Made by a program: the position numbers and the translations under genes | Part shown: one piece after another, positions 31,213 to 39,755 of the stretch | Numbering within the stretch: position 1 is the first letter of the stretch | Layout: every line of letters begins with the position of its first letter | From: Bacteroidales bacterium | GTDB lineage: Bacteria; Bacteroidota; Bacteroidia; Bacteroidales; UBA932 | Length of the DNA stretch: 47,659 nucleotides | Direction of reading: 5' to 3' | NCBI GenBank assembly: GCA_017428035.1 | Contig: JAFRRR010000001.1 | Location: 1-47,659, forward strand | The notes under the pieces: model-generated | The model's input: only the letters and a program-made list of their open reading frames with translations | What the model was told of the DNA's origin: nothing | Databases searched by the model: none

Positions 31213-32757
31213 TTATTTTTGGCAGCAATAAACAACACTTTTTGCAGGAATTATAACCTTGAGCCCGCCGTCACTGGCGGACAGGGTTTCGCTGGGAGAA
31301 ATCAGGGATCCGTCGTCAGGAAGTTTGCCCTCTTCATAACAGATATAATCAAAATCTCCCTGAGCATCGTTTTCTATCTTGATAGAAAGCTTTCTTTTAT
31401 CCTGATTTGCAATGACATAAACCCACTTGCCATCGACATTCTTAAAAGCTGTGGCGGCGGCGAATTCGCGCCCCACCTCAACAGGATGAATCTCCGCTCC
31501 AGGCCTTACGCGACTGGAAAGCAGCGAATATGCATAATACTGCGGGCGGCATTCATAGTCACATTTGATGCGGGCATAGGTGGTATCCTGCGCATATTCT
31601 TCCTTGACTGAACGCCACAGGCCAAGCTGCTGCATCTGCTGATACTCGCCTTGGAAATGGTAGTACTGGTCTATCAGGCTCCAATAGCTGATGGCACAGG
31701 CGCCGCTGTTGAAGAAATTGAGCGCAAGGCGGGTGATGAGCACGCCGCGCTCATACTCGTCGATATCCCTCTGGCGGGAAGCGCCCACGCACTGGTTGCT
31801 GCCAAATTCGCCCACTATGTGCTTGAGTCCTGCGCGCTGTGAAATGGCCACATTGTTCCTCTCCCACTCCTCAATTTCAGAATTGGGAGTCGCATAGCCA
31901 AAGATGTATGTGTGGCTGTTGAATATGTCGGCTATGCCCTGCAACTGATCGGCACAAGCCTCCAGATAATACTGATGGGTGTCGATGTTGTCGGAAAGGT
32001 TAAAGCGGACCTTGTCGCGCACACCCAGACGGCGGAAATGCTTGTCCAGTGCGCGGCAGACCTCCATATAGCCCTCGGGCGGGATAATATCGCCGCCGGG
32101 CTCGTTGAAAGGGGTCACTTCGTTGACGCAGGTATAGCCTTTCTCCTCTATCAGATATTTGACCAGAGCGGCGAAATTCTCGCCGAACTCGTCGTTGTCC
32201 TTGGGCGGGCACATCCAGTTGTGGTTGGCATCCCAGTCGCACATAAAGCTGGTGGTGACATCGGCATATTCGTCTTCTATCATCTTGACGCTGCGGGTGC
32301 AACCCCAGATGGCCAGGCAGTCGCTCATATTGTTTTTCTGCGCAAGGTCCAGCACCTGACAGAGCGACTGCATCTCAACGGTGTTCCATTTGAATGCCGA
32401 CATATCGGTGACAAACGGGTCGGCATTGTCGTTGTACGGCTCATACCATTGAGGCTGAATCATCACGCGGAACTTCTGCAGCCCCATACGCGTCACGCGG
32501 TCTTCAATTATCTGAAAGTCTTCTGCCTTTAGGCCGGCTCCGGGGCGGCCCACCACATTCTGCGCATAGAAATGGGGGTCGAATTCGGCGCCGATGGATT
32601 CCAGTGCCACAGGGGTAGCTTCGCCAATCTTAACCGCGGTGAAACCCTTATCGCCACCGGGCGTATCGGGCTTGCCCTGGCGGCCGCCGTTGCACGATGC
32701 TGACACAAGGAGCAAAGTTGCCAGCAGACAGCAGGATATTATTTTACTGGATTTCAT
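31213..32757 (-). CDS. Clan GH-A glycoside hydrolase (GH30/GH5-like), lipoprotein
   Basis: A 514-residue lipoprotein (lipobox 'LVSASC', Cys22). The TIM barrel has the clan GH-A acid/base 'VTPFNEPGGDI' (E219) and nucleophile 'HIVGEFGSNQ' (E317), followed by 'GACAISYWSLIDQYYHF'. A C-terminal beta-sandwich ('WVYVIANQDKRKLSIKIENDA' to 'IIPAKSVVYCCQK') resembles the side domain found in GH30 enzymes. Retaining hydrolysis of a beta-linked backbone or branch is expected. Its 5' end overlaps the upstream GH2 gene by 14 bp. The exact family cannot be settled by eye. Confidence 0.72.
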   Translation of the reverse strand: MKSSKIISCCLLATLLLVSASCNGGRQGKPDTPGGDKGFTAVKIGEATPVALESIGAEFDPHFYAQNVVGRPGAGLKAEDFQIIEDRVTRMGLQKFRVMIQPQWYEPYNDNADPFVTDMSAFKWNTVEMQSLCQVLDLAQKNNMSDCLAIWGCTRSVKMIEDEYADVTTSFMCDWDANHNWMCPPKDNDEFGENFAALVKYLIEEKGYTCVNEVTPFNEPGGDIIPPEGYMEVCRALDKHFRRLGVRDKVRFNLSDNIDTHQYYLEACADQLQGIADIFNSHTYIFGYATPNSEIEEWERNNVAISQRAGLKHIVGEFGSNQCVGASRQRDIDEYERGVLITRLALNFFNSGACAISYWSLIDQYYHFQGEYQQMQQLGLWRSVKEEYAQDTTYARIKCDYECRPQYYAYSLLSSRVRPGAEIHPVEVGREFAAATAFKNVDGKWVYVIANQDKRKLSIKIENDAQGDFDYICYEEGKLPDDGSLISPSETLSASDGGLKVIIPAKSVVYCCQK

Positions 32758-35140
32758 ATATACCCGTTTTATTTATCAATTGTCTGTAATCTTCTAGTTT
32801 GTACGGCGGTTCGCCATAGAGATAGTGGTTTGCAAAATCGCCGCCTGCAAGCTTATACCTTATCAGCAGCATCCCCTGACCCTTTCTGGCGGGAATCTTC
32901 TTGATGAGGGTGGCTGTATTGGCGGCGGCGGTAAATTCTCCGCTGTAAATAGTTTTGCCGCTTTCCACATCAATGACCTCAACCTCGCCGTCTGCATCTT
33001 TAAGAGTCTGATTGTCTGCCCTTAGATAATAGTATTTACTGTTGGGGCCATCGTCTGTGATAAGGCAGCAGACATCGTGATGGACATTCTGCAGATAGAA
33101 AAACGCCCGTTTCTTGCCACCGTAGTAATCGCTGATTGCATCGGAAAGCAGCGGCCATCCGTCGCGGATGTTCCACCAGATGATGCCGGTGCGATAGGGC
33201 CTGAGGCCCCTCCAGCGTTCCACAAAATATTTCATCGCCTCTGCCTGAACGCTCTGCGAGGCGAAGATAAAATCTTCAAGTTTGGCGGGGATTTCCCCGA
33301 AAATGGTTTTGACCTGATTGGTCATAAGGTCGTTGCGGCCGCCCTGAAACTTTTCGTCATAGATACGGTTGGCCTTGGTCTGCCACTCGTCGTTCCACAT
33401 ACCGGGTTCCCCATTCAGCCAGGGATTGACGCACTCAGCAGTGAACATCTTTTTCAAAGTCTCCATATTGGGGCAGCCGTGATATCCGATTTCACTTATG
33501 AACTGGCTCGGATTCTTCACATAATAATCGGCCTTGTAATAGCCGCGTGGCCCCCAGAGATGGTTCTCGGGGAGGTATTCATCGCCATTGCCCTGTTCCA
33601 CAATTCGGGGGCTGTAGTAGGGCGAAGATGGCAGATAGGGCCGCGTAGGGTCCATTTCATAGACCACACGGGCGATGGTTTCTCGGGAAACGCGGTCCCG
33701 GTTGGGATCCAGCTTGAAATTGTGCAGACGGCCCCACACCATGCTCTGGTCGTCCTCGTTGTTGCCGCTCCAGAGCACCAGCGAAGGGTGGCTGCGCAGT
33801 TTGCGCACCACGCTTAGGGTCTCCTCCTCTATCATGGCAGCGAAATCATCGCGCTGGGAATAGTTGCCGCACCCCATTGCAAAGTCCTGCCACACCATTA
33901 TGCCGTTTTCGTCGCACAAGTCAAAGAACTTGTGGTCTTCATAGACATTGCCGCCCCAGCAGCGCACAATGTTACAGTTCATCTCTGTCATCAGCCCCAC
34001 GGCCTTATCGTAGTGGCTGGCGTCGCGGCTGTGAAGGGCGTCCAGAGGCACCCAGTTGGTCCCTTTGGCAAACACCGGTACGCCGTTTACTATAAACTGG
34101 AAGTGTCCGGGCTTGTCGGGAAGATTGACATCGTCGATATCCAGTTCCACCATCCTGATACCTATGCGGCGAATGTCGGAGTCATAGACCTCGCCGGTAT
34201 TCTTGTTTACCAGTTGAACCGTGACATCGTAAAGCGCAGGTTCGCCATAACCTCGAGGCCACCAGAAGTCGACACCTTCCAGAGTAAAATCCATATAATC
34301 GGCAGCCTTGCGCATCAGATGTTCGCGCTTGAGAATCTGTTTACCTCCACGTGATATGGTTACCACCGCATTTACATTGTCAAATGCCTCAAAGGGCATC
34401 CTGGTCTGCAGATAGAGATATTCCTTGGCCTTTTGGGCTGGAACATCGATTTCATAGGTCATCCAGTGAGCGTCCATTATGCTCACCGGATTCTCAATCT
34501 TTAGAGTTACGTCTCGCCAGAGGCCGGCACTCACCAGACGCGGCATAATGTCCCAGCCGTAGGTACTGGGGGCACGGCGCACATATGCACTCTCTTCGTT
34601 GGAGAAGTTGCCTATGCTCAGGGTGCCCAGAAAGTATTTCTGGGCCTCCAGCACAGACGAGCGGATGATTACCTCAAGGGTGTTTTCTGTCTGAAGCAGT
34701 TTAGTGACGTCATATTCGTGCTCTATGAGCATATTGGCGGCACTGCCCACCTTCTCCCCGTTCAGGTAAATCTCCGCAAATGTATCGAGCCCCGCAAAGC
34801 AGAGTATGACCCTCTGCCCTTCCTTGACCTCGGGGCCCGGAAAAGTCTTTGTGAAACACCATTGATATCCCTCCCATTTGCGAAGGGTGTAGATATTATT
34901 GCCAATCATAGGGTCGGCTATAAGGCCGGCCTTTTCCAGGTCTATCTCCACGTTACCGGGCACGGTGGCCTCTATCACAGTCCCTTCCATGGCGGCAGCT
35001 TCGCCCGGAGTCATCACCGCAGCGGGAGGCTGCGGGAAGAACTTCAGGCTCCATTTCCCGTTAAGGGAGACCTCTGCGACGTGGCAGTAGCCTATCGCTG
35101 AAACCAGCAGCAACGCCGCGGACAACAATATCTTTTTCAT
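32744..35140 (-). CDS. Glycoside hydrolase family 2 enzyme
   Basis: A 798-residue periplasmic enzyme (signal peptide 'MKKILLSAALLLVSAIGYC'). GH2 architecture is clear: N-terminal jelly-roll ('VSLNGKWSLKFF', 'ATVPGNVEIDLEKAGLIADPM'), Ig-like domain and TIM barrel. Acid/base E462 is in 'LVLWSGNNEDDQ' and nucleophile E550 in 'SQFISEIGYHGCPNM'. The mannosidase-like N-terminus and 'RCWGGNVYEDHKFFDLCDENGI' point to a beta-mannosidase or a related exo-beta-glycosidase. It is shorter than the 850-residue paralog at 26999, and the two share only family-level motifs, so they probably act on different linkages of the same glycan. It lies 4 bp after the GH5-like gene. Confidence 0.88.
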   Translation of the reverse strand: MKKILLSAALLLVSAIGYCHVAEVSLNGKWSLKFFPQPPAAVMTPGEAAAMEGTVIEATVPGNVEIDLEKAGLIADPMIGNNIYTLRKWEGYQWCFTKTFPGPEVKEGQRVILCFAGLDTFAEIYLNGEKVGSAANMLIEHEYDVTKLLQTENTLEVIIRSSVLEAQKYFLGTLSIGNFSNEESAYVRRAPSTYGWDIMPRLVSAGLWRDVTLKIENPVSIMDAHWMTYEIDVPAQKAKEYLYLQTRMPFEAFDNVNAVVTISRGGKQILKREHLMRKAADYMDFTLEGVDFWWPRGYGEPALYDVTVQLVNKNTGEVYDSDIRRIGIRMVELDIDDVNLPDKPGHFQFIVNGVPVFAKGTNWVPLDALHSRDASHYDKAVGLMTEMNCNIVRCWGGNVYEDHKFFDLCDENGIMVWQDFAMGCGNYSQRDDFAAMIEEETLSVVRKLRSHPSLVLWSGNNEDDQSMVWGRLHNFKLDPNRDRVSRETIARVVYEMDPTRPYLPSSPYYSPRIVEQGNGDEYLPENHLWGPRGYYKADYYVKNPSQFISEIGYHGCPNMETLKKMFTAECVNPWLNGEPGMWNDEWQTKANRIYDEKFQGGRNDLMTNQVKTIFGEIPAKLEDFIFASQSVQAEAMKYFVERWRGLRPYRTGIIWWNIRDGWPLLSDAISDYYGGKKRAFFYLQNVHHDVCCLITDDGPNSKYYYLRADNQTLKDADGEVEVIDVESGKTIYSGEFTAAANTATLIKKIPARKGQGMLLIRYKLAGGDFANHYLYGEPPYKLEDYRQLINKTGIYEIQ

Positions 35141-35144
35141 AGTG

Positions 35145-36371
35145 CTATTCGGTTACAGTTTTGAATCTTTCGTTGTATTCGCGCATCATGTTGAAAGCCA
35201 TTCTGCCGTAGGGCGTATCAGCCCTGAAACTCCATTCGATCTCTGCGTTGCGGGCAAAGTTCCACATCAGTGAGATCTGAACGCGCTGAGCATAATATGA
35301 GATGAAATGCTTTCGCACCATCAGCGAGTCGCCTTCGGCAGTTCTGGGACCGGTGAATTCACCGACATAATACACCTTACCAAGTTCAGCAGCAGCCTGC
35401 TTTGCATAAGCGATCTGCTCACTGCGATTCACCGTGCCCTTGTCGGAGAAGACCCTCGCGTCTTCATAGATGTGCTCTGACATGCCCGTCATAGGGTCCG
35501 GGTTCAATATTCCGCACATCTCCACATACTCGGCATAGCTGTCGGTAGTCCAGCTGGCCTGGGTCATCTGATGGTACTGCGAGTTGCGCATTATACTGTT
35601 GCCGCTGGCTATCACACGACCGTGTGGATCAAGCGTCTTGATGAGGTCTGCAAACCCTTTGTATGCCGTGGAAACCGCAGATGCAGGAATTGCAGCATAG
35701 CCAGCCATCTGAATATCGGCCGCAAGACTGAACTCATTGCCGAACTCCCACATAGCCACGCACTTGTGATCTTTAAGCGTATTGACTATATCGGAAGTGT
35801 AGCCAAGCATATGAGAATACGTCTTACTGGTAGTAAGGCCCCAGGCTGCCGGATCCTCCTTGTAATATTCCGGCACTGAGGCAGTGTTCCAAAATATAGA
35901 TGGTATCAGCAGTATATGAGCTTCGTCGCACAATGTGGCCAGATATTCCAGATTCTCCAGATATTTCTGTTTCTGATCAAAATAGAAGTGGAGCTGCGAA
36001 GCGGCATAAGGACTCCCGCTTAAACGGACGATGGGCACCTGCTCTGCTTTGAGCACCTCCACCGTCTTTTCCATATTCTCCGTCTTCATACTATTCGACT
36101 CATGGCACTGAACAAACAGATTGTAGCAGTTCATCCCCGTAACATAGAGGGGTTTGCCTCCCAGAAACATTCGAGGGACAGTCTCCCCCTTGACTTGGAG
36201 TTCTCCCTGCTGGATGCCCAGTTCACCCGTATAATCTTCTGCCCAGTAGCGTTCCAAAGCACTGCGGCTATCCGTTGCCGGGTCATCTTTCTCGGGAGTC
36301 TTTTCGCAGCCACAGACAACAATAGCCGTAAGGGCCAGCAATGAAGCCACGAAAGAAAACAATTTATTCAT
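35145..36371 (-). CDS. GH5-like endo-glycosidase, lipoprotein
   Basis: A 408-residue lipoprotein ('IVVCGC', Cys20/22). The TIM barrel is cellulase/mannanase-like: 'LYVTGMNCYNLFVQC' (strand 1), 'VPIVRLSGSPYA' (strand 2), 'VAMWEFGNEFSL' with acid/base E213 and 'YYVGEFTGPR' with nucleophile E338, then 'SLMWNFARN'. GH5 enzymes cut beta-mannans, beta-glucans and related chains. The start at 36371 (MNKLFSF) gives a proper signal peptide; an in-frame ATG at 36428 lies upstream of a terminator and is rejected. It is the first gene after the terminator at 36388-36417 and has no visible promoter of its own, so it depends on readthrough. Confidence 0.8.
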   Translation of the reverse strand: MNKLFSFVASLLALTAIVVCGCEKTPEKDDPATDSRSALERYWAEDYTGELGIQQGELQVKGETVPRMFLGGKPLYVTGMNCYNLFVQCHESNSMKTENMEKTVEVLKAEQVPIVRLSGSPYAASQLHFYFDQKQKYLENLEYLATLCDEAHILLIPSIFWNTASVPEYYKEDPAAWGLTTSKTYSHMLGYTSDIVNTLKDHKCVAMWEFGNEFSLAADIQMAGYAAIPASAVSTAYKGFADLIKTLDPHGRVIASGNSIMRNSQYHQMTQASWTTDSYAEYVEMCGILNPDPMTGMSEHIYEDARVFSDKGTVNRSEQIAYAKQAAAELGKVYYVGEFTGPRTAEGDSLMVRKHFISYYAQRVQISLMWNFARNAEIEWSFRADTPYGRMAFNMMREYNERFKTVTE

Positions 36372-36387
36372 ACTCGTTTTTAATAAA

Positions 36388-36417
36388 AAGGAGGCCGGCC
36401 GGAATGCCGGCCTCCTT
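36388..36417 (-). terminator. Rho-independent terminator/attenuator inside the PUL
   Basis: A perfect 12-bp GC-rich stem (36388-36399 against 36406-36417) with a 6-nt loop is followed on the minus strand by TTTTTATT. It lies after the BACON lipoprotein gene (stop 36440) and 17 nt before the GH5-like ATG. No promoter separates them, so it should set a step down in expression between the SusC/D part and the glycosidase genes. Confidence 0.85.
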
Positions 36418-36439
36418 GGAATAAACATTGAAAATGTGA

Positions 36440-37753
36440 TTATTCAGCCCACTTCATGCAGCGAACAGGCTGTCCACAAGCACGCTCGTAGTACATGTGA
36501 GCATCACCGGGAACAAGACGGAAACTTTGCTCAAGATCTACCCAGGATGCTGCGGCAGCAGTCCAGAGGCAAGGATATTTTCCATCTACACCATCCCACC
36601 AGTTATAACCGCTATTGTAGATAAATGAGCAACCGGGAACGGTGATTTTACCACCGAAAAGGCTCATGGAATGATCTGCATTCTCAGCGCCGCCATCACC
36701 CCAGCCTTCGCCGAGGCAGTCGCAGTGAGCCACTGCGTATCCCTTAGGGCACGGGTCAAAGATAGTCTTGATCATGGGATCGGGATGGCCGTGACCGCCA
36801 AGGCCCCACAAGAAACTCTGGCCCTTTTCAAGAAGCCATCCATTGCTGTTGGTAGATGCGCCAATGTACTCGATGGGATGAGCGATTGAATACTCAATTG
36901 AGTGAATTGTGGCATTCTCCTTGTCACCTTCGTTTCCTACACAAGGATGATACCAGCCTTCTCCTGCACCTGTGTCAAATGCAAGCACCCTTGAGAAAGG
37001 ATCTTTACGGCCCCACTGATAGTACAGACCACGGGCATCCTCATCGGGACCTGTAGCGAACGCACCAAGGTTCCTATCCATAAGTGTCCAGTTTTCACTG
37101 CAAACAACGTCAACAGGCGCCTCTGCGCTCCAGATATGCCAGCTCCAGAGGATTGTTCCATCAGAAGCGGTTGCAGCAACTACTGCATTACCATCTTTAT
37201 TTGCGCAAGTGAAGCAGATGTAACCGTCCTGGAGTTTTACATCGGTGATAAGATCTTCAACTTCCTGCCATACCAGAGCTGCGCCTGCAGGGCTGATAGC
37301 GGTGGAAGTGATAGGGAATGTAGAGTGCAGACCAGCATCGCCGTTACCGATTACGGTAGCCTTGATCTTGTAGTCGCCTCCGGTTGACACCATATAACAG
37401 TTGGCAGGACCTGCAAGCTCGGTATATACCTTGGGCTTGGGAGCCGCATCCTGGTTCACGGTAAGAACAGCAGAAGCAGTTCCGCAAGTGAATGTCACTT
37501 TGCCGGAGCGGGACTCATAAGCAGTATTCTCTGCTACGGTAACTTTAGCACCGGATACAGTGATCCAAGCTACATCAGGTTCACCCTTGAAGTCGCCGCT
37601 GGCAGTAACTGTCAGAGTCAGAGACTCGCCCTCGTAGGGAGCAGTCCAACTGGTGGTGTTAAGGCTGATTGAATCCTTAACTTCGGGTTCGGGTTTCTTG
37701 CAGCTCACAACAACGAGTGCGAGCATCAATGCAATTGCTAAAAACTTTTTCAT
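36440..37753 (-). CDS. BACON plus FISUMP-like lipoprotein of the PUL
   Basis: A 437-residue lipoprotein (lipobox 'LVVVSC', Cys18) placed right after susD, where surface glycan-binding proteins (SGBPs) usually lie. It has a BACON domain (about 27-103, 'LNTTSWTAPYEGESLTLTVTAS', 'VTFTCGTASAVLTVNQD'), then the module shared with the upstream array: 'GPANCYMVSTGGDYKIKATVIGNG', 'LWSWHIWSAEAP', 'MDRNLGAFATGPDEDARGLYYQWGRKDPF', 'WGLGGHGHPDPMIKTIFDPCPKGYAVAHCDC', 'PVRCMK'. By position it could bind the polysaccharide at the cell surface; that is inference. The domain would then be a candidate carbohydrate-binding module, which would extend to its relatives at 9952, 17422 and 21202. Confidence 0.78.
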   Translation of the reverse strand: MKKFLAIALMLALVVVSCKKPEPEVKDSISLNTTSWTAPYEGESLTLTVTASGDFKGEPDVAWITVSGAKVTVAENTAYESRSGKVTFTCGTASAVLTVNQDAAPKPKVYTELAGPANCYMVSTGGDYKIKATVIGNGDAGLHSTFPITSTAISPAGAALVWQEVEDLITDVKLQDGYICFTCANKDGNAVVAATASDGTILWSWHIWSAEAPVDVVCSENWTLMDRNLGAFATGPDEDARGLYYQWGRKDPFSRVLAFDTGAGEGWYHPCVGNEGDKENATIHSIEYSIAHPIEYIGASTNSNGWLLEKGQSFLWGLGGHGHPDPMIKTIFDPCPKGYAVAHCDCLGEGWGDGGAENADHSMSLFGGKITVPGCSFIYNSGYNWWDGVDGKYPCLWTAAAASWVDLEQSFRLVPGDAHMYYERACGQPVRCMKWAE

Positions 37754-37805
37754 TGTGTTTGTTGATTAAAAAGTTGGTTGATGAATATGAATAAATGTGT
37801 TCGAA

Positions 37806-39749
37806 TTAATAACCGGGATTTTCCTTGAGATTAGGGTTGACGGCGGTTGTTCCGTCTCCGATCGGGAAGTAATAATTGCTAGCCGGGAATGTCGGGTCCT
37901 GAACCTTGCTGTCAATATGGTCTTCAAACTCTATCCAGAACCGAGGCTCTGCCGTTCTCTCTCCCTTGCTGTTGATAGAAGCCTTGTATGAAGGTAAGTC
38001 AAGGACATAGTAAATACCGGTATGCGGCTGAGACAGAACGGTTTCTGCTTCTCTCCAACGACGCAGATCCCAATAGCGGTGATTCTCGAAGCAGAGCTCG
38101 CAGAGGCGTTCTTTGCGGATTGCCTCCCTGGTGACACCACCCAGTTCTGCCACTCCGGCACGACTGCGGATCTGATTGACCGCATTCAGGGCATCGCCTA
38201 CCCGACCAACCTCGAAGCAGGCCTCTGCATAATTGAGAAGGACCTCTGCGTATCTGAAGATTATGTAATCGGTGGTAGAACAGTTGAACCAGTTCATACA
38301 GTCGCTTGTCGGATCCAGATTCTTGGCTACGCCGAATCCAGTATGGGAGATTGATGACTTAAAGAGTTCGGTCATCTGGTCACCCCAGCACATCATGCCG
38401 TCGTAGGTATTATTGGTAACATCAAGATAGATGCTGCCATCTTCGAGGCGGAGCCCCCTGTAGAGACTTACTGTGTCATTACCCCACGGAGAGCCGACAG
38501 CGCCTGGCCAATGATATCCATTTGTCCATACCCAGGCACGCAGGCGGGGATCTCTCTGACCGAACAGCTCGTCCATTGTCCAAGCCTTTGACTTGAGCGT
38601 GTTGCGATCAATCTTTCCGGAGCGTCCATCTACATAATCGAACTCCTCAACAAAGTCATAATAAGGAAGAGCATACTGTCCCACGCTCCAGGCATTCGGT
38701 TTGGGCGACATGCAGATATCCCAACTCCAAAGGTCGGAACTCATCTGGCCGGCTACACCCTGATGATGCTTGGCAAGTAACACCTCTGTGTTATTCTTGA
38801 CAAGGAATACATCCTCAAGATTCTTCACATAACCTTTGCCCATGCTACCTTTATATAGGGCATGGCCGCTCTTGGTCATTATCTCATCACAAGCATCTAT
38901 TGCTATGTTATAATATTCCTTGGGGTCCGCATCAATACCCAGGATGCCATCCATCTGAACGGTGCCATACTGGGCGATACTTCCGGCATAGAGGGCAGCC
39001 CTGGCAGCCAGTGCCAGTGCCGACCATTTGCTTGCACGGGCGCTGACGGGATTCTCCTCCAGATTATCAGCTGCAGCCAGGGCTTCGTTAATGATAAAGT
39101 CCCAGCATTCCTTCTCCTTGTTGCGGGGGGGATAAATTTCTTCTTCACCGGCATCTATCTTGGTCTCTTTTGTAATCAGAGGCACACCGCCATAACGCTT
39201 GACAATAGCGAAATAGTTGAATGCTCTCAGGAAGCGGGCTTCCGCCTCACGAGCCTTGGCTGTAGAAAGTGTGGAGGTCTCCATACTTTCGATGAAGTGA
39301 TTCAACTGCCTATTGAGGTAGTAGCCGTTGCTCCACCAGCGCAGGTAGCTGCTGTTGCTCTGGATGCCGTACAATTTCATCCCATGGTAGCTGACCTGGG
39401 CACCACGCTCGCAATATTTAGCCTCGTCGGCAATTGTTGTGGTGTGAATAGGGCCTTCACCCTGAGCGGAATAACCAAGATTGGTATTCCACGCATAACC
39501 CTCTCCCCTTGCGAAATCTATATTTCCAGGACAGGTGCCGCTATATGTGCAGAGAGCGTCGTTTATCATAAATACACTCATCGCATATAGGTCTGCAAGA
39601 TGGCTCTCTATCAGATATTCATCCTGCCATACCTGCGCATCGGTATATTGATTTGTAGGGACCTGCTCCAGCGGGTCGGTACAGGAAACAGCCGTGAAAA
39701 GAGCTGCCAGTATAAAAGCGTATAATATCTTTTTCATAACTTTTTCCAT
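37806..39749 (-). CDS. susD: SusD/RagB family glycan-binding lipoprotein
   Basis: A 647-residue surface lipoprotein (lipobox 'FTAVSC'). N-terminal 'DPLEQVPTNQYTDAQVWQDEYLIESHLADLYA' and TPR-like helices 'AKAREAEARFLRAFNYFAIVKRYGGVPLIT' are hallmarks of SusD. 'YIIFRYAEVLLNYAEACFEVGRVGDALNAVNQIRSRAGV' and 'RKERLCELCFENHRYWDLRRW' near the C-terminus confirm the family. SusD caps the SusC barrel and captures glycan for import. Length is in the upper normal range. The chosen start is MEKVMKK; MKK four codons in is equally possible. It lies 6 bp after susC. Confidence 0.96.
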   Translation of the reverse strand: MEKVMKKILYAFILAALFTAVSCTDPLEQVPTNQYTDAQVWQDEYLIESHLADLYAMSVFMINDALCTYSGTCPGNIDFARGEGYAWNTNLGYSAQGEGPIHTTTIADEAKYCERGAQVSYHGMKLYGIQSNSSYLRWWSNGYYLNRQLNHFIESMETSTLSTAKAREAEARFLRAFNYFAIVKRYGGVPLITKETKIDAGEEEIYPPRNKEKECWDFIINEALAAADNLEENPVSARASKWSALALAARAALYAGSIAQYGTVQMDGILGIDADPKEYYNIAIDACDEIMTKSGHALYKGSMGKGYVKNLEDVFLVKNNTEVLLAKHHQGVAGQMSSDLWSWDICMSPKPNAWSVGQYALPYYDFVEEFDYVDGRSGKIDRNTLKSKAWTMDELFGQRDPRLRAWVWTNGYHWPGAVGSPWGNDTVSLYRGLRLEDGSIYLDVTNNTYDGMMCWGDQMTELFKSSISHTGFGVAKNLDPTSDCMNWFNCSTTDYIIFRYAEVLLNYAEACFEVGRVGDALNAVNQIRSRAGVAELGGVTREAIRKERLCELCFENHRYWDLRRWREAETVLSQPHTGIYYVLDLPSYKASINSKGERTAEPRFWIEFEDHIDSKVQDPTFPASNYYFPIGDGTTAVNPNLKENPGY

Positions 39750-39755
39750 GTTAAA

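Noticed and set aside
36372..36428. Upstream ATG (36428) as start for the GH5-like gene
   Set aside because: The extension is encoded by the terminator hairpin and would displace the signal peptide.
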